Below, piece after piece: positions 31,387 through 42,540 of a stretch of 64,000 nucleotides of DNA. The DNA comes from an uncultured Alphaproteobacteria bacterium. Lineage in GTDB: Bacteria > Pseudomonadota > Alphaproteobacteria > HIMB59 > GCA-002718135. Numbering within the stretch: the stretch's first letter is position 1; every line of letters starts with the position of its first letter. Both the position numbers and the translations under genes were made by a program. The DNA is taken from the NCBI GenBank assembly GCA_902601455.1, contig CACKNC010000003.1, forward strand, positions 1 to 64,000, read 5' to 3'. The notes below the pieces were generated by a model. The model had not been told where the DNA came from. It did no database searches and saw only the letters and a list, made by a program, of their open reading frames with translations.

Positions 31387-32239
31387 TATAAATATAATTG
31401 ATGTAAATGAAGTTGATTTTGAAAAAAAAGTTCTTGAGGATAGTGAAAAAAAACTCATAGTTGTAGATTTTTGGGCCCCTTGGTGTGGCCCATGTAAACA
31501 ACTAACACCGGTTTTAGAAAAAATTATTTCTTTATCTCCAGATAAAATAACATTAGCAAAAATAAATATTGATGAAAACCAACAAATAGCAGCTCAATTA
31601 AGAATTCAGTCAATACCAGCTGTATTTGCTTTTAAAGAAAAGCAATTAGTAAATGCGTTTCAAGGTGTAATTCCTGAAACAGAAATAATAAGTTTTTTAG
31701 AAAAAGCACTTGGTGGAAAATTAAATAATAATTTTGATGATTTTTATTTAGAAATAGATACGCTTTTGAAAAATCAAAATTTTAATGAAGCACAGAAGAA
31801 ATTAGAAGATTTTGTTTCAGAGAATTCTGAGGAGATTAAGGGGGTCTGTCTTTATGCCAATTGTTTAATTGAGAACAACCAACATGATAAAGCAAAAGAG
31901 CTTATAGATGCTTTAGATGATGAGTCTCTGAATAACGCTGATGTACAAAAAATTCTTAAAAGGATAAAAATTGTTGATGCTAAAGATACCAACTCTATTG
32001 AAAGCCTTAAAGCCAAACTCCACAAATCCCCAAAAGATACGAAATTGGTTTTAAAAATTGCTGATACATATTTTGCAACAAATAGATTTAATGAAGCTTT
32101 TGAGATTTTACTAAGTTATTACCCTGGAAATGAAAAATTAATTAAAGAAAAGTTACTAACTTTTTTTGATGTTCTGGGCTTTGGCCATGAATCAGTTATC
32201 CTTTATAGAAAAAAACTATCAAGTATTATGTTCTCGTAA
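31379..32239 (+). CDS. Thioredoxin-TPR protein (CnoX/YbbN-like)
   Basis: VVDFWAPWCGPCKQLTPVLEK, IQSIPAVFAFK plus C-terminal TPR region. Confidence 0.92.
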   Translation: MNNINIIDVNEVDFEKKVLEDSEKKLIVVDFWAPWCGPCKQLTPVLEKIISLSPDKITLAKINIDENQQIAAQLRIQSIPAVFAFKEKQLVNAFQGVIPETEIISFLEKALGGKLNNNFDDFYLEIDTLLKNQNFNEAQKKLEDFVSENSEEIKGVCLYANCLIENNQHDKAKELIDALDDESLNNADVQKILKRIKIVDAKDTNSIESLKAKLHKSPKDTKLVLKIADTYFATNRFNEAFEILLSYYPGNEKLIKEKLLTFFDVLGFGHESVILYRKKLSSIMFS

Positions 32240-32829
32240 TGAATATTCCTATTTTTCCACTAAATGGAGCTATTTTATTTCCAGGCACTAATCTACCACT
32301 AAATATTTTTGAAAACAGGTATATTGATATGGTAGATTATGCACTTTCTAATAATCGTATAATAGGAATGATACAAACAAAAGAAAATGATAATTTTTAT
32401 AAAACTGGATGTATGGGAAAAATTACAAGCTTTACTGAAACTGAGGATGGAAGATATCAAATTAATTTGCAGGGAACAAATCGTTTTTTTTTAAAAAAAA
32501 TAATAAAAAATAAATATAAATTTATTACAATTGATGCAGAGTCTTTAGAGACAATAAATGATCTTGAAAATGACCCTAACGAAAGTAAAAATTTATTAAA
32601 TTTGTTTACTAAATTTTTAAAAAATAAAAAAATAAGTTTTGACACTTCTGGTTTTCAAGATTTAGACACATCAAGTCTCGCTAAAATTATATGTGTTATC
32701 TCACCATTAGATTATTTAACAAAACAAATGTTTTTGGAATTTAAAAGCTCTAAAGATCTTTGTAAAAATCTTTTAGTGGCATTAGAGATAGAAATTCAAA
32801 ACTTAGAGAAAAACTATAAAATTAATTAA
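32239..32829 (+). CDS. LON N-terminal (substrate-binding) domain protein
   Basis: IPIFPLNGAILFPGTNLPLNIFENRYIDMVDYAL. Confidence 0.92.
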   Translation: MNIPIFPLNGAILFPGTNLPLNIFENRYIDMVDYALSNNRIIGMIQTKENDNFYKTGCMGKITSFTETEDGRYQINLQGTNRFFLKKIIKNKYKFITIDAESLETINDLENDPNESKNLLNLFTKFLKNKKISFDTSGFQDLDTSSLAKIICVISPLDYLTKQMFLEFKSSKDLCKNLLVALEIEIQNLEKNYKIN

Positions 32830-34007
32830 AACCCCATAGCGTAGTTTGCAATTTTATTTTTTAAAAATTTATTATTTTCAATCAAGCTAAAGCCGACATT
32901 ACTTAAAAACCTATATGGTTTATTCCTAATTTTAAAACCGTAATTAAGTTTATCTGTGATTTGATATAACTGAAAAGCATTTTTATATGATAAAGAATTA
33001 TATCTTTTACAAAAACTATTATCACCAATATCTTTTTTATTAAGAATATACTCAGCACAAATGAAATTTAAATTTTTTATATCTTTAACACCAAGATTCC
33101 AGCCTTGGCCAGCAATGGGATGAATAGAATGAGCTGAGTCTCCTAAATATATAAGCCTGTTATTATAAAATTTATCATTTATGTGAGCAGAAAGAGGGAA
33201 TTTTTGTTTTGTGATTATTTTACTTATTGCACCAGTAATTTTACCAACCTTTTCAGTGAGTATATGTTTTAAGAATTCATCATTACTCTCTATCATTTTA
33301 GTTGCAAACATATCAGAGCTTGACCAAATTATAGAACTTCTAAATAATTTATTTATAGATTTAGTTGGAAGTATTGCTAATGGCCCAGTGTTGTAAAAAA
33401 TTTCGTAAGCAGTATTTCTCAAACTGTTTTCGTGCAAAAAATTTATGACCATAGCACTATCTGAGTAATTTTTTTTGAAAATTTTATTTCCTGCAATTTT
33501 TCTTATTGCACTATTTTTTCCATCAGCAGCTATAATTAATTTTGATTTTAGTAAAAAGTTTTTAAGATAAATACTTGATTGATTAGTATTTGTTTCAATT
33601 TTTTTCAATTCAGACCCAAACAAAAACTTAACGTTTTTTTTATTTTTTAATTTGTTAAAAATTAAGTTTGAAAACTTTGAATTTTCAATCACATAACCTA
33701 ATTTTTTTTCAATATCACTATTTTCAAATAAGATTTTGTTTGATGAATTTCTATCAAAAACCATAATTTCTTTTATTGGTTCAATATATTCTTTTAAATT
33801 ATCCCACAAAGATAGGTTATCCAAAAATTGTTTTGAGCCTTCTGAAACAGCAACTGTTCTGGTGTCAGCTCTGTTTGTCTTAAATATTGTGGAATTTCTT
33901 CTCTCAACAACTATGATATTATATTTTAACAAAGAAAGACAATGTGCTGTTAAAAGGCCTATGAGACCGGCTCCCACGATTACTATATCAACCTTTAATT
34001 CTTTCAT
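32826..34007 (-). CDS. UbiH/UbiF-type FAD-dependent hydroxylase
   Basis: DIVIVGAGLIGLLTAHCLS, LIYLGDSAHSIHPIAGQGWNLGVKDI. Confidence 0.93.
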   Translation of the reverse strand: MKELKVDIVIVGAGLIGLLTAHCLSLLKYNIIVVERRNSTIFKTNRADTRTVAVSEGSKQFLDNLSLWDNLKEYIEPIKEIMVFDRNSSNKILFENSDIEKKLGYVIENSKFSNLIFNKLKNKKNVKFLFGSELKKIETNTNQSSIYLKNFLLKSKLIIAADGKNSAIRKIAGNKIFKKNYSDSAMVINFLHENSLRNTAYEIFYNTGPLAILPTKSINKLFRSSIIWSSSDMFATKMIESNDEFLKHILTEKVGKITGAISKIITKQKFPLSAHINDKFYNNRLIYLGDSAHSIHPIAGQGWNLGVKDIKNLNFICAEYILNKKDIGDNSFCKRYNSLSYKNAFQLYQITDKLNYGFKIRNKPYRFLSNVGFSLIENNKFLKNKIANYAMGF

Positions 34008-34060
34008 AATTTTCTTCGAATTACCTTATTCTAAATGTATTACAAAACATAATATTAATT

Positions 34061-36295
34061 ATGTTTAACTACGGCAGTTTCAAATTATTTCTAATAAAGA
34101 TCATTACCGGGTCTATATTAATGACTTTTTCAATCTTTTTATTGGTCAGTCTATTTACCTACAGCCCAGCAGATCCAGGATTTGGTAAACTGGTTTCGTA
34201 TACTGAAATATCAAATTTTTTTGGTTTTTTTGGAGCTATAATTTCAAGTTTTTTCATTTTATTATTTGGAAGTCTGTCCTTTATTATACCTGCCTACATA
34301 CTTGTTGTGAGTTTTTTTTTGATGACAGGTATTAAGAATAATTTAATACTTTTGAAATTAGTATTAATTGTTTTTTCAATCATAATAATAAATTTTTCCA
34401 TATTAATAAAAGATTTTAATTTTCTTGAAACAGGTTTCATTGCTCAATTTTTTTTAGACGTATTTGTCAAAATTTTTCCAAACTTTATTGATTTTTATTT
34501 ATATAAAAATGTAGCAGTTATTATTTTATTTTTTACTGCTTTTGTTTCAATTTTAATGTGTTTTTCTGTTAGAATTAATTTTATAAAAAAAACCCTAACT
34601 AGTTTTCTTAAAATAACTTCTTTTGTTATTTTAAAACCAATTAATTATTTAAAATCCTTTAAATCAAAAGAAAACAAAACTAAAGTAAGAAAAGTTAAGA
34701 TAAAAAATGAACCAACTATCAATAAAAGAACAAAACTTTTTAAAAAAGATAATGACTATACTAATGATAAAATTGGATTGGATGATGTTGAAAACGATCT
34801 AGTGTTTAAATTACCCGACTCAAGTTTTTTATTAAAATCTAAAACAAAAAAATCACAAAAGAAAGAAGTTGAAATAAATAATAAAATTTATGCTGAAAAA
34901 CTAAAAAAAGTTTTAAGTGAATATGGGGTTGAGGGGGAAGTAACAGGTTTTAGAACTGGCCCAATAGTAACCTTGTATGAATTTGTGCCTAACGCTGGAA
35001 TTAAAGCAAGCAAAATTATTGGTCTTTCTGATGATATAGCTAGAGCAATGTCATCAGTATCTGCGCGAATTTCCTCTCAACCTGGAAAAACTAGTCTTGG
35101 TATTGAAATACCAAACCTTCAAAGAGAGAATGTAATGTTTGGGGACCTAATAGAAAATCATAGATTTGAAACATTAAATAAATCTCTTACACTTGCACTT
35201 GGAAAAGATATATCTGGCCAAGAAGTTTATGCTGATTTAGAAAAAATGCCCCATTTGCTAATAGCAGGTACAACTGGTTCAGGAAAATCGGTTGGAATTA
35301 ATACGATTATAATGAGTATTTTGTATAGATTTAAGCCTGATGAATGTAAGCTAATACTTATTGATCCCAAAATGCTTGAACTAAGCATATACGAAGACAT
35401 ACCTCATCTTTTAACACCCGTGGTAACCAACCCAAACAAAGCCGTCTTTGCACTTAAGTGGGTAGTAAGAGAGATGGAAAATAGATATAAATTAATGAGC
35501 TCGCTAAATGTAAAAAATATAAATTCTTACAATGAAAAATCAAAAAAAATACTATCCTCTGGAAAAAAACATTTTAGAGAAGTTCAGACAGGTATTGATA
35601 GCGATACAAAAAAACCAATAATTGAAAAAAGAGAAATACCTCTTGAAAAAATGCCATTTATAGTTGTTGTTATAGATGAAATGGCAGATCTAATGATGGT
35701 TGCAGGAAAAGAAGTGGAAAATTTAGTACAAAGACTGGCACAAATGGCAAGAGCTTCCGGTATACATTTAGTAACTGCCACTCAAAGACCTAGTGTGGAT
35801 GTAATTACTGGAACAATAAAAGCAAATTTTCCCAGCAGGCTTAGTTATAAGGTTGCAAGTAAGTTTGATAGCAGAACAATATTAAATGAAATGGGAGCAG
35901 AACAACTACTTGGGAGTGGAGATATGTTATTCTTGGAAAATGGATCAAGCCTTAAAAGGCTTCATGGTGGCTATATCTCTGAAGCTGAAATAGAAAACAT
36001 TGTAAATCATATAAAAAACCAAGCAAGATTTGATCCAAGAAAAGAAATCTCAATTGAAGACCAGTCTGAAGAAAGCTCAATGGCTTTCAAGTTTGATGAT
36101 GGCGGGGTTGATGCGCTTTATACTAAAGCTATAGATATTGTAATAGAACAACAAAAAGTGTCAACGAGCTATATTCAGAGATATTTACAAATAGGTTATA
36201 ATAGGGCTGCTCGGATTGTAGAAAAAATGGAAGAAGAAGGAATAATAACTGAGGCAAATAATGCAGGCAAAAGACAAGTTCTTAGAAAAAACTAA
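34061..36295 (+). CDS. ftsK: DNA translocase FtsK
   Basis: TM N-terminus, LLIAGTTGSGKSVGINTIIMSILY, TATQRPSVDVITGTIKANFPSRLSYKVASKFDSRTILNEMGAEQLLGSGDML, gamma-domain C-terminus. Confidence 0.96.
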   Translation: MFNYGSFKLFLIKIITGSILMTFSIFLLVSLFTYSPADPGFGKLVSYTEISNFFGFFGAIISSFFILLFGSLSFIIPAYILVVSFFLMTGIKNNLILLKLVLIVFSIIIINFSILIKDFNFLETGFIAQFFLDVFVKIFPNFIDFYLYKNVAVIILFFTAFVSILMCFSVRINFIKKTLTSFLKITSFVILKPINYLKSFKSKENKTKVRKVKIKNEPTINKRTKLFKKDNDYTNDKIGLDDVENDLVFKLPDSSFLLKSKTKKSQKKEVEINNKIYAEKLKKVLSEYGVEGEVTGFRTGPIVTLYEFVPNAGIKASKIIGLSDDIARAMSSVSARISSQPGKTSLGIEIPNLQRENVMFGDLIENHRFETLNKSLTLALGKDISGQEVYADLEKMPHLLIAGTTGSGKSVGINTIIMSILYRFKPDECKLILIDPKMLELSIYEDIPHLLTPVVTNPNKAVFALKWVVREMENRYKLMSSLNVKNINSYNEKSKKILSSGKKHFREVQTGIDSDTKKPIIEKREIPLEKMPFIVVVIDEMADLMMVAGKEVENLVQRLAQMARASGIHLVTATQRPSVDVITGTIKANFPSRLSYKVASKFDSRTILNEMGAEQLLGSGDMLFLENGSSLKRLHGGYISEAEIENIVNHIKNQARFDPRKEISIEDQSEESSMAFKFDDGGVDALYTKAIDIVIEQQKVSTSYIQRYLQIGYNRAARIVEKMEEEGIITEANNAGKRQVLRKN

Positions 36296-36851
36296 TTTTT
36301 TTTGTTTGGTTTTTTTAACCTTCATTAGCTTTGAAATATTTGCGAGTGAAATAAAGGATGAATTAAAAAAACACAGTGAAGAACTTAAAAATCTTTCAGT
36401 AAATTTTATACAAAGTGATGGGTTATCAATAGAAGAGGGGATTATACATATTGGTGGTGAAAGGCTTAAGGTTGACTACCTGGTACCAAATAATATTTCA
36501 ATTACAATGTCAGAGAAAAAAGGAATGTACGTAAACCACCAGTTAAGAGAGGTGCAATTTTTTAACACCAAAAGAAGTTTTGTTAAGATCTTTCTCTCTC
36601 TTTTTTTAGAAAAAGATTATTATGAAAATGCAAATATTGCCATAAAAGAAAACACTGTTGAGGCTACAAAGGTTTTCATAATTGATGACAAAAAACATAT
36701 TATTAATTTGTTGTATGAATTCAAGCCGTTAAAATTGAAAAAAATAAAAGTACATTTTGATGGGGGTATTTTTGAAATAGCATTTTTTAACTATCAAAAA
36801 AATAAAGAATTTACGAAAAATTTTTTCACGTTAATAAGCCCATACCTTTAA
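36261..36851 (+). CDS. LolA-like outer-membrane lipoprotein carrier protein
   Basis: Signal-like N-terminus, LKNLSVNFIQSDG..., located after ftsK. Confidence 0.75.
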   Translation: MQAKDKFLEKTNFFCLVFLTFISFEIFASEIKDELKKHSEELKNLSVNFIQSDGLSIEEGIIHIGGERLKVDYLVPNNISITMSEKKGMYVNHQLREVQFFNTKRSFVKIFLSLFLEKDYYENANIAIKENTVEATKVFIIDDKKHIINLLYEFKPLKLKKIKVHFDGGIFEIAFFNYQKNKEFTKNFFTLISPYL

Positions 36852-37468
36852 AAAGGAAATTCTAGAAAAAAAATATTTTCTTTTGAAGATATTCTTACAT
36901 TACTCTCTATTTGATAAAGTTTTTTTCTTATTCGTGTAAGGTGACTTTCAATAGTTTTTGTTTCAGTTTCTTTATTAAGATTTAAAATTGTTTCTAAGAA
37001 ATAATCTCTATCTATTTTTTTATTGTTAATTAACTCTAAGATTATTTTATTTTCAATATGGGTTAGGTTGCAATATTTATTATTTTTTTTATTAATAATC
37101 TTTTCTTCAACAAGTTGAAAATCATTAAAATTAATTGTTTTTTTATTAAAAAAACCTTCGGCTAAATTTTTCAAACGATTTATTTTTATTGGAATAGGGA
37201 CAAATTTTACATTTTCATTTTGAGAAATGTTGTTTGGTTTATTGAATTGTTTATCTAAACAAACATACATGATGTGATTGGTGTTATTTTCACTTTCAAA
37301 GACAAAGTTGGGAGGTTTTTTTTTAGTAATTATTAATAGGTTTTCATATGTAAATTTATTGATGTTTGAACTTTTCAAATCTAAATTTAGAATTCTAAAG
37401 TTTACAAAAAGCTCTTCTATTAAATTTATTTTTAAAAAATCAGTATAAACAAAGATTAAGTTTTTCAA
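36848..37468 (-). CDS. Atypical OmpR/PhoB-type winged-helix protein
   Basis: C-terminal LTHIENKIILELINNKKIDRDYFLETILNLNKETETKTIESHLTRIRKKL; N-terminus lacks recognisable receiver motifs. Confidence 0.6.
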   Translation of the reverse strand: MKNLIFVYTDFLKINLIEELFVNFRILNLDLKSSNINKFTYENLLIITKKKPPNFVFESENNTNHIMYVCLDKQFNKPNNISQNENVKFVPIPIKINRLKNLAEGFFNKKTINFNDFQLVEEKIINKKNNKYCNLTHIENKIILELINNKKIDRDYFLETILNLNKETETKTIESHLTRIRKKLYQIESNVRISSKENIFFLEFPF

Positions 37469-38103
37469 TTTCTTTTACCAAACAACATAGTTCCAATTCT
37501 AACATAGCTTGGATTAAATTCTAATGCATCTAAATAATCACCGCTCATTCCTATGCTTAGCTCTTTAAGACCGTTTTGTTTTAACATTTCACTTAATTGG
37601 TAAAAGTGTTTTTTAGGGCTCTCGTTAATCGGCGGTATGCACATTAATCCTACTATATTAGGAATGTTATGACTGGCACATTTTTCTAGAAAGTCTCCGA
37701 GCATCTCTGGGTGCACACCACTTTTAGACTCTTCCTTCCCTATATTTACCTGAACAAAAAAAGATTTATTTTTTATAATATCAGGATATTTGGAAAATTC
37801 TTTTAAAAGACTGTCTCTATCGAGTGTGTGAAAAACACTAAATATCCTTAGAGCTTTTTTAACTTTATTGGTTTGAAGTGGCCCAGTTAAATGAAGTTTA
37901 ATGGATTTGTTGTTTTTTAATATATTTTCAAACTTATTTTCAGCTTCTTGAACCCTGTTTTCTCCAAAAATCCTTATTTTATGGGAAATTGCTATGTTTA
38001 TATCCTCAAGACTTTGATTTTTTGAAACAGCTATAATTTTTGTTCTAAGCTTGTTTTTTTCAATAATTTCTTCGATTTTTTGATATTTATCAATATTAAA
38101 CAT
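37465..38103 (-). CDS. YggS family PLP homeostasis protein
   Basis: KIIAVSKNQSLEDI, FGENRVQEAENK, VNIGKEESKSGV, LSIGMSGDYLDALEF. Confidence 0.93.
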   Translation of the reverse strand: MFNIDKYQKIEEIIEKNKLRTKIIAVSKNQSLEDINIAISHKIRIFGENRVQEAENKFENILKNNKSIKLHLTGPLQTNKVKKALRIFSVFHTLDRDSLLKEFSKYPDIIKNKSFFVQVNIGKEESKSGVHPEMLGDFLEKCASHNIPNIVGLMCIPPINESPKKHFYQLSEMLKQNGLKELSIGMSGDYLDALEFNPSYVRIGTMLFGKRN

Positions 38104-38199
38104 ACTAATTTGTTGTATATTTACAACAGCTTATTATAAAAATAAGAAATTTATAAGCTTTTTTTGTAATTAATGCAATTTTTCAATAATTAGAACTTC

Positions 38200-38220
38200 G
38201 ATAAAAGACAAACTTTTATC
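38200..38220. promoter_or_regulatory. Hairpin-forming inverted repeat in the porin leader
   Basis: GATAAAAG-acaaa-CTTTTATC perfect 8-bp arms. Confidence 0.6.
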
Positions 38221-38221
38221 A

Positions 38222-38239
38222 TTAATGAATATTCATTAA
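38222..38239. promoter_or_regulatory. 18-bp perfect palindrome in the porin leader
   Basis: TTAATGAATATTCATTAA, directly before the RBS aaaaggag and ATG at 38256. Confidence 0.65.
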
Positions 38240-38255
38240 CTCAAAAGGAGTAATT

Positions 38256-39320
38256 ATGAAAAAAGAACTATTAATGGCTTCTGCTCTTGTATCAACTCTT
38301 GGTGTAGCTTCTGTTGCACAAGCGGTTACTGCTACAATGAGTGGTAGTTTAAAAATTGGTGCTGAGTTTGAAAGCGCTGATGACACTACTACTGATACTA
38401 ATAACGTTAAAGATCAGTCAAACTTCTCAGTTTCTCTAAGTGAAACTACTGATGGTGGTACTACAATTTCTTCAAGCTTTATGCTTACTAATGAAGGTGG
38501 TAGTGCTCCTGATGATGATAATGCTATCAAGCTTACATTCTCAGATGGATCAGCTTTAGAATTATTAAATGCTGGTAACGCGTCTTCAACTCACGCTGTT
38601 TCTGTACCTGGTGCAAGTGGTGAGCAAGGTGTTGGTGGAACTACTACTAACAACGCTCCAACTGGTGTTGACTTTGGTGCTGGTTCAACTGCTCTAGGTG
38701 TAGAGTGGCATTCTGCTGCTGACTTCATGGCTGATGGCCTTAAAGTTTCAGCTTCTTACAGTACTGACAACGGTGCTGCTAAAACTGCTACTGCTAAACT
38801 AGATAGCGCATGGGGTGTTGGTGCAACTTATGTAACTTCTGCTGGTGATACAGCACTTACTATTGGTGGTGGTCTTTCTGGATCTGAAGTTAAAATGACT
38901 GGTACTCAACTATCTAATGCTAAAGAAGGTTTCCATGTTGGTGTTTCTGCAGTAACTGGTGACTTAACTGTTGGTATTGGTTTTGGTGATGGTGACAGCT
39001 TTGATGATGATGGTGCTGGTACTACAAACACTCCAACAGAAATTGATGGTAGTGTTGTAAAAGCTGGTATTAAATATGTAACTGGTGATATCACATTAGC
39101 TGTGGGTACAGTAAATGGTGAAGCAAAAGATAGTGCTACTCCTGGTACTCCAGATACTACAGATGACTCACACGATGCAGCTAGCGCAAGCGTAACTTAC
39201 GCTGTAGCTTCAGGTGTATCTGCAGTTGTTGGTTATACTACTGTTGATCAAAACAACGATGGTGTATCTTCAACTGACGGTGGATCAGCTTGGTACATTG
39301 GTGCTAATATGTCATTCTAA
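38256..39320 (+). CDS. Outer-membrane porin
   Basis: Signal peptide MKKELLMASALVSTLGVASVAQA; Gly/Thr/Asp-rich beta-strand repeats; C-terminal aromatic SAWYIGANMSF. Confidence 0.9.
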   Translation: MKKELLMASALVSTLGVASVAQAVTATMSGSLKIGAEFESADDTTTDTNNVKDQSNFSVSLSETTDGGTTISSSFMLTNEGGSAPDDDNAIKLTFSDGSALELLNAGNASSTHAVSVPGASGEQGVGGTTTNNAPTGVDFGAGSTALGVEWHSAADFMADGLKVSASYSTDNGAAKTATAKLDSAWGVGATYVTSAGDTALTIGGGLSGSEVKMTGTQLSNAKEGFHVGVSAVTGDLTVGIGFGDGDSFDDDGAGTTNTPTEIDGSVVKAGIKYVTGDITLAVGTVNGEAKDSATPGTPDTTDDSHDAASASVTYAVASGVSAVVGYTTVDQNNDGVSSTDGGSAWYIGANMSF

Positions 39321-39341
39321 TCAAGTATTAGAATTTTTTCC

Positions 39342-39374
39342 AAAACGGCACTTTTTTGAAGTGCCGTTTTTTTT
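39342..39374 (+). terminator. Rho-independent terminator
   Basis: AAAACGGCACTT-ttttg-AAGTGCCGTTTT plus T tract after the porin. Confidence 0.92.
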
Positions 39375-39414
39375 ATGTTTTACTTTTCATCATCAATGGA
39401 ATAATTAAAGTTAA

Positions 39415-40014
39415 ATGTTAAAATCTTACTTGTTAATAATTCTCTTTTCCATTTTTATTGTTTCTTGTAACAAAAATCTAAGTGATGACGAAAGAAAAGA
39501 GTTGTGGGATCAAGCACAAACACAGGGTGAAATTATCAGACGTTCAGGGACGCCATTTAACCTAGCAACTGATCCTGAGCTAGCTATGCGTGACGCGGAA
39601 AACAGACTTATCACAGGAGGTGGGTTACTTGGAAATGCGGCTACTTTATCCTGGGGTGGTGACAAAGAAGAAGAACAACAGAATATCACTGGGGTAGGAA
39701 TGCCAATTAATCCATATCTATGGAGAGCGACCTTGGAAACTATAAACTTCATGCCTTTATCTTCAACCGATCCTTTTGCAGGAACTATCATTACTGACTG
39801 GTATACATCAGAGAACAATATTGGGGAAAGGTGTAAGCTAAATATTTTTATCAATGGTCAAGATTTGAAAACAGGCAACCTAAGAGTTTCATCTTTTTGT
39901 CAAACACTTAAAAAAAACCAATGGGTAAACATGATTTCAGATGAAGAGAACAATCTTAAATTGGAAAACGCTATATTAAACAAAGCTAAAAAACTTAAAT
40001 TAGGTTCTAGTTAA
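39415..40014 (+). CDS. DUF3576 family lipoprotein
   Basis: Lipobox IVSCNK; IGVGMPINPYLWRATLETINFMPLSSTDPFAGTIITDWY-like core (seen as VGMPINPYLWRATLETINFMPLSSTDPFAG). Confidence 0.88.
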   Translation: MLKSYLLIILFSIFIVSCNKNLSDDERKELWDQAQTQGEIIRRSGTPFNLATDPELAMRDAENRLITGGGLLGNAATLSWGGDKEEEQQNITGVGMPINPYLWRATLETINFMPLSSTDPFAGTIITDWYTSENNIGERCKLNIFINGQDLKTGNLRVSSFCQTLKKNQWVNMISDEENNLKLENAILNKAKKLKLGSS

Positions 40015-40020
40015 TAAATA

Positions 40021-42540
40021 GTGTCTGATAGATACAATCACAAAACAGCTGAAAAAAAGTGGCAAAGTAAATGGATAGATAATGAAATATTCTCTTCTGA
40101 AAAAAACAAAGATAAAAAAAAATACTATGTTCTAGAGATGTTTCCTTACCCATCTGGAAAAATACATATGGGACATGTTAGAAATTACACTTTAGGAGAT
40201 GTGGTTGCAAGATATAAAAAATTAAAAGGTTATAATGTTATGCATCCTATGGGTTGGGATGCTTTTGGTTTACCAGCAGAAAATGCAGCTATTACAGAAA
40301 AGAAAAGCCCGGAAGAATGGACTTACAATAATATAAACATAATGAAGGGGCAATTGAAAAGTATGGGGTTTTCGTTTGATTGGAAGAGGGAGCTAGCCAC
40401 TTGCCACCCTGAATACTACAAACACGAACAGGAGTTCTTTATAGAAATGTTTAAAAAAGGACTGGCTTATAAAAAAGAATCAGAAGTTAATTGGGATCCT
40501 GTTGACAAAACTGTTTTAGCAAACGAACAAGTAATTGATGGTCGTGGTTGGAGGTCTGGAGCAGAAATAGAAAAAAAATATTTATCTCAGTGGTTTTTGA
40601 AAACAAGCAAGTACTCTGAGGAGTTGCTTAGCGGCCTAGATGAGCTGGACGAATGGCCTGAAAAAGTAAAAACAATGCAAAAAAATTGGATTGGAAAATC
40701 TTTTGGAGCAGAAATAGATTTTACTTTAATTAACAAAGACACAAATGAAAAAAAAATAAAAATTTTTACAACAAGACCTGACACCATATACGGTGCAACA
40801 TTTATAGCCATTTCTGCCAAACACCCACTTTCCAAAGAACTCTCTAACAAAAACAATAATATAAAAAAATTTATTAGTAAGTGTGAGGCTTCAAACTCGG
40901 AAAAAGAAAAGTTAGGATTAAACACTGGCCTTGAGGTTGAGCACCCTATCACAAAGAAACCGCTACCTGTTTACATTGCCAATTTCGTATTAATGGATTA
41001 TGGCCTTGGAGCTATCTTTGGTTGTCCAGCACATGATCAAAGGGATCTTGATTTTGCAAATAAGTTTAATTTAGAAGTAATAATGGTCGTAAAGCCTGAT
41101 GACAACAGTGTTAAGGAAATTAATACCGAGGCTTTCGTCGGAAGTGGAAAAATTATAAACTCAGACTTTTTAAATGGACTAGATGTAGAAAGAGCAAAAA
41201 TAGAAATTTTAAATTTTTTAGAGTCTAAAGGGCTTGGTTCTAAAAAAACAAATTATAAACTTAGAGATTGGGGGGTTTCACGACAAAGGTATTGGGGCTG
41301 TCCAATTCCTATTTTATACAGAGAAGACGGAGAGGTTGTGCCTGTTGATGAAAGTGATCTTCCAATTATTTTACCAAAAAATAAAAAAGGTGGTGAGTTA
41401 ATAACATCCTTAAAGGATGTTCAAGAATGGAAAACAACCATTTGTTCCCAAACTGGTTTAAAGGCAATTAGAGAAACTGATACTTTTGATACATTTTTTG
41501 AATCCTCTTGGTATTTTTTAAGATTTTGCAATCCAAGATTAAATAAGGCTATTGATTTTGATGAAATTAAATACTGGCTTCCGGTTGATCAATACATAGG
41601 TGGAATTGAACACGCTATATTACACCTGCTTTATTCTAGATTTTTTACAAAAGCACTAAGAGACCTAAATTATATAGATGTAAGGGAGCCTTTTAGAGGC
41701 CTTTTTACTCAAGGAATGGTTACCCACAAAACATTTAGAAATGATAAAAACCAATGGATAGAACCAGGTGAGGTGGTTGCAAAAAAAGATAAAATTTTTG
41801 ACTCAGATGGTAATATTGTATTTGCTGGCAGCGTAGAAAAGATGAGTAAATCAAAAAAAAATGTCATAGATCCTACAGAAATAATTGAATTATATGGGGC
41901 TGATACAGCTAGATGGTTTATGTTGTCTGACAGCCCTCCTGATAGAGATTTAGAATGGTCTGAAAGGGGTGTTCTAGCATCTTACAAGTTTTTAAATAAA
42001 ATCTGGGACATATCAAATAAATCAAAAGTTTATAAATCTGGTTTGAAAAACATTGATAGGGGCTACGTAGATAAATTTGAAGAAAAAATTCATGAAATCA
42101 CATTAAATATTGAGAGTTTTCATTTTAACAAATCAGTCGCAAAAATTTATGAGTATGTTAATCTTTTGTCCACACTTATAAACGAAAAAAAATTAAAAAA
42201 CGAAGATGTTAGTGTGATAATAAAAAATCTAACAATTGTTATACATCCATTTATACCACATATAAGTGAAGAAATTTGGAATAAACTTGGCTTTGAAGGT
42301 TTTTGTGCTGCTACAAGTTGGCCAGTTGTTAGAAAAAGTTTTAAAAAAGAATCCCTTAGAATGCCAATTCAGATAAATGGCAAAACCAGATCTTTAATAG
42401 ATATTAATGCTAATGAAGAAGAAGATAGTGTTTTACAAAAAGCTATGAATGACCCAAAGGTTATTAAACACACAGAAAATAAAAAAGTATTGAAAAAAAT
42501 ATTTGTCAAAAACAAAATAGTAAACATAGTTGTCAAATGA
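40021..42540 (+). CDS. leuS: Leucyl-tRNA synthetase (GTG start)
   Basis: [55 protein letters not shown]. Confidence 0.97.
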   Translation: MSDRYNHKTAEKKWQSKWIDNEIFSSEKNKDKKKYYVLEMFPYPSGKIHMGHVRNYTLGDVVARYKKLKGYNVMHPMGWDAFGLPAENAAITEKKSPEEWTYNNINIMKGQLKSMGFSFDWKRELATCHPEYYKHEQEFFIEMFKKGLAYKKESEVNWDPVDKTVLANEQVIDGRGWRSGAEIEKKYLSQWFLKTSKYSEELLSGLDELDEWPEKVKTMQKNWIGKSFGAEIDFTLINKDTNEKKIKIFTTRPDTIYGATFIAISAKHPLSKELSNKNNNIKKFISKCEASNSEKEKLGLNTGLEVEHPITKKPLPVYIANFVLMDYGLGAIFGCPAHDQRDLDFANKFNLEVIMVVKPDDNSVKEINTEAFVGSGKIINSDFLNGLDVERAKIEILNFLESKGLGSKKTNYKLRDWGVSRQRYWGCPIPILYREDGEVVPVDESDLPIILPKNKKGGELITSLKDVQEWKTTICSQTGLKAIRETDTFDTFFESSWYFLRFCNPRLNKAIDFDEIKYWLPVDQYIGGIEHAILHLLYSRFFTKALRDLNYIDVREPFRGLFTQGMVTHKTFRNDKNQWIEPGEVVAKKDKIFDSDGNIVFAGSVEKMSKSKKNVIDPTEIIELYGADTARWFMLSDSPPDRDLEWSERGVLASYKFLNKIWDISNKSKVYKSGLKNIDRGYVDKFEEKIHEITLNIESFHFNKSVAKIYEYVNLLSTLINEKKLKNEDVSVIIKNLTIVIHPFIPHISEEIWNKLGFEGFCAATSWPVVRKSFKKESLRMPIQINGKTRSLIDINANEEEDSVLQKAMNDPKVIKHTENKKVLKKIFVKNKIVNIVVK

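Noticed and set aside
38906-39408. Minus- and plus-strand ORFs overlapping the porin 3' half
   Set aside because: Arise from the low-complexity Gly/Thr/Asp-rich porin sequence; no independent support
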